A stretch of 64,000 nucleotides of DNA from Paraburkholderia sp. ZP32-5 (GTDB taxonomy: Bacteria; Pseudomonadota; Gammaproteobacteria; Burkholderiales; Burkholderiaceae). The DNA lies in assembly GCF_021390495.1 (NCBI RefSeq), contig NZ_JAJEJP010000001.1, positions 4,154,001-4,218,000 of the forward strand. Reading direction: 5' to 3'. Below, piece after piece: positions 60,180 through 64,000 of the stretch; within the stretch, counting starts at the first letter, position 1, and every line of letters starts with the position of its first letter. A program made the translations under genes and the position numbers. The notes under the pieces are model-generated. The model was not told the DNA's origin, did no database searches, and was given only the letters and a program-made list of their open reading frames with translations.

Positions 60180-61229
60180 ATGTCCGCATCGCTGAAGATT
60201 GGATTGATGGGCTACGGTTTCGCCGGCGCGACGTTTCACGCCCCGGTGATCGAACATTGCGGGCGCGCGAGCGTCGCCGCGATCGCGACCGGGCAGACCG
60301 AGCGCGCGCGGGCCGACTATCCACACGCAAAAATCGTCGCCGATCTCGACGCGCTGCTCGCGCTCGACGAAATCGACTGCATCGTGATCGCCACGCCCAA
60401 CGACACGCACTTCGACCTCGCGCGCCGCTCGCTCGAAGGCGGCAAGCACGTGGTCGTCGACAAGCCGGTCACGCTCACCGCCGCCGACGCCCATACGCTC
60501 GCCAACATCGCGCTCGCACGCGGCAAGCTGTTCGCGCCCTTTCACAATCGGCGCTGGGACGGCGATTTTATGACCGTGCGCGATCTGCTCGCGCGCGTCG
60601 AACTGGGCCGAGTCACGCAATACGAATCGCATTTCGACCGCTTCCGGCCGGGCGTGCGGCAGCGCTGGCGCGAAGACGTGACGCGCGGCGGCGGTCTGCT
60701 GCTCGACCTCGGCCCGCATCTGATCGACCAGGCGCTCACGCTGTTCGGCGCGCCGCAAACGGTGTCGGCGACCGTGCGCTCACATCGCGACGACGCGAGT
60801 GCGCCGGACTACGTGCACATTCAACTTGGCTACGGCGAGTTCGAAGTCGTGCTGCACGCCAGTGCGCTGACGGCCATCCCCGGACCGCGTTTCGCGATCC
60901 ACGGCACGCGCGGCAGCTATGTGAAATACGGGCTCGATACGCAGGAAGACCAGTTGAAGGCAGGTCTGCGCCCGGGCGCCGAAGGTTTCGGCGGCGGCAA
61001 TGCGCCCGGCGTGCTGCGCGCGCTCGATGGCGACCAGGAAGTCGAACGCGAATGGCCGACCCGCGACGGCGACTACGCTGGCTTCTATATCGCGTTGGCC
61101 GATGCGATCCAGAACCGCGTTGCGTTTCCGGTCAGCGCACAGGACGCGGTCGACGTGATGACGATCATCGAACTGGCCGCGCGCAGCTCGGAAGAAGGCG
61201 TGCGATTGCCGTTCGAACGCATTCGCTGA
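60180..61229 (+). CDS. Gfo/Idh/MocA-family oxidoreductase
   Basis: A 349-aa NAD(P)-dependent oxidoreductase. The N-terminal Rossmann fold starts IGLMGYGFAGATFHAPVI, and the catalytic-type motif DKPVTL (Lys of EKP/DKP) is present. A C-terminal alpha/beta domain follows, with GGGLLLDLGPHLIDQ. It resembles YdgJ/YhhX-like enzymes, which oxidise sugars or inositols; the substrate is unknown. Confidence 0.88.
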   Translation: MSASLKIGLMGYGFAGATFHAPVIEHCGRASVAAIATGQTERARADYPHAKIVADLDALLALDEIDCIVIATPNDTHFDLARRSLEGGKHVVVDKPVTLTAADAHTLANIALARGKLFAPFHNRRWDGDFMTVRDLLARVELGRVTQYESHFDRFRPGVRQRWREDVTRGGGLLLDLGPHLIDQALTLFGAPQTVSATVRSHRDDASAPDYVHIQLGYGEFEVVLHASALTAIPGPRFAIHGTRGSYVKYGLDTQEDQLKAGLRPGAEGFGGGNAPGVLRALDGDQEVEREWPTRDGDYAGFYIALADAIQNRVAFPVSAQDAVDVMTIIELAARSSEEGVRLPFERIR

Positions 61230-61463
61230 GCCCGCGCTGGGCGTGGCCGGCTTCGCGCCGCCACGCGCTGTGTACCAAAAAAGACCTGGCTCGATGCGTG
61301 TTCGAGCCTATCCGGCCGGGCCTTTCCTGACATTCCCGCAAGGAACATAACGTTACAAAATTTGCCCGCGGATGGGTCAGCGGGCATCCGTCATCATCCG
61401 TTGCTAACGAAGGGTATCCGCATCCCCCGCCCCGTCCAAACAACAACGACCTCCGGAGAATCC

Positions 61464-61814
61464 ATGCTTCGTATCACCCGTGTCCTCGCCGCATGCGCAC
61501 TGCTCACCTCTGTCGCCGCGTGCGTCGTGACACCCCCGCCGCCGCAGCATCCGAGCCCTAGCCCGCAGCAGATCGCGGACCAGCGTCTGCATCAGGTCGA
61601 CGGCCGTATCGAGAATCTCGCACGCCGCATCGACAACCGCGTGAATCAGGGCTATTACCCGCCGCCGCAAGGCGCGGCGCTTCATCACCGGCTGGAAACG
61701 ATCCGCCAGGAAGCACACGATATGGCCGCGCGACACGGCGGCGGATTGTCCTCCGAAGAGCAGCGCGTGCTGAACGAAGAACTCGACAACGCGGCACACG
61801 CGATCGGCGAGTAA
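61464..61814 (+). CDS. Small outer-membrane-type lipoprotein
   Basis: A 116-aa protein with a lipoprotein signal peptide ending SVAAC (lipobox Cys at residue 20), a Pro-rich linker and a helical domain (QIADQRLHQVDGRIENLARRID). CGGAG lies upstream of ATG 61464. Function unknown. A terminator follows. Confidence 0.85.
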   Translation: MLRITRVLAACALLTSVAACVVTPPPPQHPSPSPQQIADQRLHQVDGRIENLARRIDNRVNQGYYPPPQGAALHHRLETIRQEAHDMAARHGGGLSSEEQRVLNEELDNAAHAIGE

Positions 61815-61869
61815 CGGCTGGGTGAGCGGGCTGATACGTCCGCTCATCAACCGGTAAAAAGCGCAGCAA

Positions 61870-61904
61870 AAAGCGCGGGCACCACGTCCCGCGCTTTCTT
61901 TTTT
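61870..61904 (+). terminator. Rho-independent terminator after the small lipoprotein gene
   Basis: aaagcgcggg pairs with cccgcgcttt around caccacgt, followed by ctttttt. Confidence 0.9.
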
Positions 61905-61992
61905 CCGCGCCGGCGCATCGCCACACCCGCCACCACACCGCCCGCGGGCCTTCATTTGACAAAGCCCCTGCCCGTCGCGTAAATTCGCCGCA

Positions 61993-62268
61993 CGCGTCGG
62001 GAGAGCGCGCTGGCCGCATGCAAAATCGCAGGCCGCGCCGCCGAAGGGGCACACCCGCAAACTCTCAGGCAAAAGGACCGACCGCGTCGAAAAACACCGC
62101 TTTACGGCGGCTTTTTCGCACTCTGGAGAGCGGCAGTAGCCATTCGCGTCGCACGTCGTGCATCGCAGGCAGGCTGCCCACCGAAGGGGCGCGCGTCACC
62201 GTGACGAATCGAAGCTCATTGAGCAGGTCACGGCAGCGCAATCTCTCAGGTATCGAGGACAGAGGGGT
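61993..62268 (+). ncRNA. Tandem glycine riboswitch upstream of gcvT
   Basis: Aptamer I (61993-62089) has gtcgggagagcg, ccgccgaaggggca and actctcaggcaaaaggaccga. Aptamer II (62120-62268) has ctctggagagcgg, accgaaggggcgc and aatctctcaggtatcgaggacaga. These are the conserved glycine aptamer segments. Such tandem riboswitches switch on the glycine cleavage genes when glycine is high. The 30-nt linker contains a hairpin with flanking A and T runs, unlike the short linker usually seen. gcvT follows 84 nt downstream. Confidence 0.93.
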
Positions 62269-62352
62269 CATGTAGCACCACGCTCGCAGGCACACGGCCG
62301 CGAGGCGTAGAGCCGCATGGCCTTTTTTGTTTCGCGAGACGCCCGAGGCCCC

Positions 62353-63471
62353 ATGACCGAACTCAAACACACCCCGCTCCACGCCGCTCACCGCGCGCTC
62401 AACGCTCGCATGGTCGATTTCGGCGGCTGGGACATGCCCGTCAACTACGGCTCGCAGATCGACGAACACCGCGCGGTGCGCACCGACGCCGGCATGTTCG
62501 ACGTATCGCATATGTGCGCGGTCGATTTCACCGGCGAGCGCGTGCGCGCGTTCTTCGAATTCGCGCTGGCGAACAATGTCGCCAAACTGCAAACGCCGGG
62601 CCGCGCGCTCTATTCCTGCATGCTGAACCCGAACGGCGGCGTGATCGACGATCTGATCGTCTATTACTTCGCCGAAGATCACTTCCGTCTGGTCGTCAAC
62701 GCCGGCACCGCCGATAAAGACATCGCGTGGTTCGGCCAGCTCAATGCCGAAGGCGGTTTCGCCCTGACGATCACACCGCGTCGCGATCTCGCGATCGTCG
62801 CCGTGCAAGGCCCGAACGCACGCGAAAAAGTCTGGCAAACCGTGCCGGCCGCGCGCGCCGCCACCGAGCCGCTGAAGCCGTTCAACGCTGCGCGCGTCGC
62901 AGGCACGCCGTACGGCGAATTGACCGTTGCGCGCACCGGCTACACCGGCGAAGACGGCTTCGAAATCATCGTGCCGGCTGCGCATGTCGACGCGCTGTGG
63001 AACGCGCTCGTCGCGCAAGGCGTGCGCCCGGCCGGTCTCGGCGCGCGCGACACGCTGCGCCTCGAAGCGGGCATGAACCTGTACGGCCAGGATATGGACG
63101 ACAACGTGTCGCCGCTCGACGCCGGTCTCGCATGGACCGTCGATCTCACCGCGCCGCGCGACTTTGTCGGCCGCAGCAAGCTGGAAGCCGACGGCTCGCG
63201 CGCCGCGTTCGTCGGCCTGATCCTGCTGAAGGAAAACGGCAAGGCCGCCGGCGTGCTGCGCGCGCATCAGAAAGTCGTCACAGCACACGGCGAAGGCGAA
63301 ATCACGAGCGGCACGTTTTCGCCGACGATGCAGGAATCGATCGCCTTCGCGCGCGTGCCGAAAGGCGTGCAACCGGGCGATACCGTGCAGGTCCAGATTC
63401 GCGATAAAGCCTGCCCCGCAAGCGTGGTAAAACTGCCGTTCGTGCGCAACGGCAAGGTGCTGGCTCTCTAA
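62353..63471 (+). CDS. gcvT: Glycine cleavage system aminomethyltransferase GcvT
   Basis: A 372-aa T-protein. It starts [24 protein letters not shown], has MFDVSHM and the [13 protein letters not shown] motif, and ends in the usual beta domain ([12 protein letters not shown]). It takes the aminomethyl group from GcvH and passes the methylene to tetrahydrofolate, releasing ammonia. ATG 62353 is the normal family start; 12 upstream codons are also open. It lies under the glycine riboswitch and 58 nt before gcvH. Confidence 0.95.
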   Translation: MTELKHTPLHAAHRALNARMVDFGGWDMPVNYGSQIDEHRAVRTDAGMFDVSHMCAVDFTGERVRAFFEFALANNVAKLQTPGRALYSCMLNPNGGVIDDLIVYYFAEDHFRLVVNAGTADKDIAWFGQLNAEGGFALTITPRRDLAIVAVQGPNAREKVWQTVPAARAATEPLKPFNAARVAGTPYGELTVARTGYTGEDGFEIIVPAAHVDALWNALVAQGVRPAGLGARDTLRLEAGMNLYGQDMDDNVSPLDAGLAWTVDLTAPRDFVGRSKLEADGSRAAFVGLILLKENGKAAGVLRAHQKVVTAHGEGEITSGTFSPTMQESIAFARVPKGVQPGDTVQVQIRDKACPASVVKLPFVRNGKVLAL

Positions 63472-63529
63472 AGCCCGCGCACGCTCACCCTACTCAAGTC
63501 AAACCGAACCCACCGCATAGGAGCATCCG

Positions 63530-63910
63530 ATGAGCATCCCGGCCGATCTGAAATACACCGAATCGCACGAATGGGTCCGCACCGAAGCGGACGGCACGCT
63601 GACGGTCGGCATCACCGACCACGCGCAGGAAGCGCTCGGCGATATCGTCTTCTTCGAAGTCCAGGAACTGGGCAAAACCGTCGCCGCGGGCGACACCGTC
63701 GCCGTGATCGAATCGGTGAAGGCCGCCTCCGACATCTACGCGCCGGTCGCGGGCGAGATCATCGAAGCGAACACCGCTGTCGCCGATTCGCCGGACTCGG
63801 TCAACAGCACGCCGTATGAAAGCTGGCTGTTCAAGATCAAGCCGGCCGCCGATGCGTCGCTCGATCGTCTGATCGACGCGGGCGCGTACGAGAAGTCGAT
63901 CGGCGCCTGA
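63530..63910 (+). CDS. gcvH: Glycine cleavage system lipoyl carrier protein GcvH
   Basis: A 126-aa H-protein with lipoylated Lys64 in the conserved [12 protein letters not shown] loop and the typical [17 protein letters not shown] strand. It carries the aminomethyl group between P-, T- and L-proteins. It lies in the gcv operon; gcvP would be expected just beyond the window. Confidence 0.96.
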   Translation: MSIPADLKYTESHEWVRTEADGTLTVGITDHAQEALGDIVFFEVQELGKTVAAGDTVAVIESVKAASDIYAPVAGEIIEANTAVADSPDSVNSTPYESWLFKIKPAADASLDRLIDAGAYEKSIGA

Positions 63911-64000
63911 GTTACCCCGTGAGTCATTGCCCGACTCGCATTCTGTTTTAACCGTCAGGTGCGGCGCTCGCGAAACAGCGCGCGCCGCATCGCCAGGAAC

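Overview
The window looks like a chromosomal segment of a Paraburkholderia/Burkholderia-type betaproteobacterium. The two flanks have the very GC-rich, strongly codon-biased genes of that group: a type II secretion-like operon, a Rep-type helicase, and a tandem glycine riboswitch followed by gcvT and gcvH. They enclose about 44 kb of visibly AT-richer, mosaic DNA that runs from roughly 11.7 kb to the 3' side of a tRNA-Arg(CCG) gene at 56.4 kb. The genus assignment is inferred from gene content, not from a database match.

Left flank (1-11.7 kb). The end of a GH64 beta-1,3-glucanase gene and a terminator are followed by an unbroken operon on the + strand: gspG, gspF, gspE, four inner-membrane platform genes resembling GspL/PilM, PilN, PilO/GspM and GspC/PilP, a lipoprotein secretin carrying a cohesin-like domain, and three more pseudopilin genes. 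Most junctions overlap by 4 nt or a few nt, so this is one secretion or pseudopilus machine.

Accessory region. (a) At 12-14.4 kb lies an orphan T6SS-type VRR-NUC effector with its DUF3396 immunity gene, trimmed on one side by an IS21-like remnant. (b) At 14.5-17.7 kb are a lone ParA-type ATPase, a tyrosine integrase broken by a 1-nt frameshift, a small gene behind a near-consensus LexA box, and an XRE repressor. (c) At 17.7-26.7 kb three known anti-phage systems lie head to tail on the + strand: ietAS (AAA ATPase plus subtilase), Septu (PtuA/PtuB) and Gabija (GajA/GajB). (d) At 26.7-37.7 kb six minus-strand genes of unknown function include a 1467-aa protein with a Cap4-like nuclease domain, a STAND NTPase and helical repeats. 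It has a translationally coupled 482-aa partner, and two other genes in the block carry PD-(D/E)XK-like motifs. I regard this block as the best candidate for an undescribed defence locus. (e) At 38.7-43.3 kb is a graveyard of broken genes (yedK, imuA, an HU-like gene and others) with one apparently intact HNH endonuclease. (f) At 43.4-48.7 kb are closely packed small genes: a MbcA/ParS-like antitoxin-domain protein, three HAD-like proteins, BPSL0761 and DUF6471 families and several orphans. (g) At 49.6-56.3 kb is a Tn7-like transposition module with a fused TnsA-TnsB, TnsC and TniQ, ending about 130 bp from the tRNA-Arg 3' end.

Right flank (56.4-64 kb). tRNA-Arg, a di-haem cytochrome c, a Rep-like helicase, a Gfo/Idh/MocA oxidoreductase, a small lipoprotein, the glycine riboswitch, gcvT and gcvH.

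How it fits together (inference): the tRNA-Arg locus has acted as an integration hot spot. A tyrosine integrase, now broken, and a Tn7-like element probably brought in successive cargo. The island now works mainly as a defence island, with restriction, ATPase-nuclease and protease systems plus candidate abortive-infection genes, beside decaying remnants of earlier insertions.
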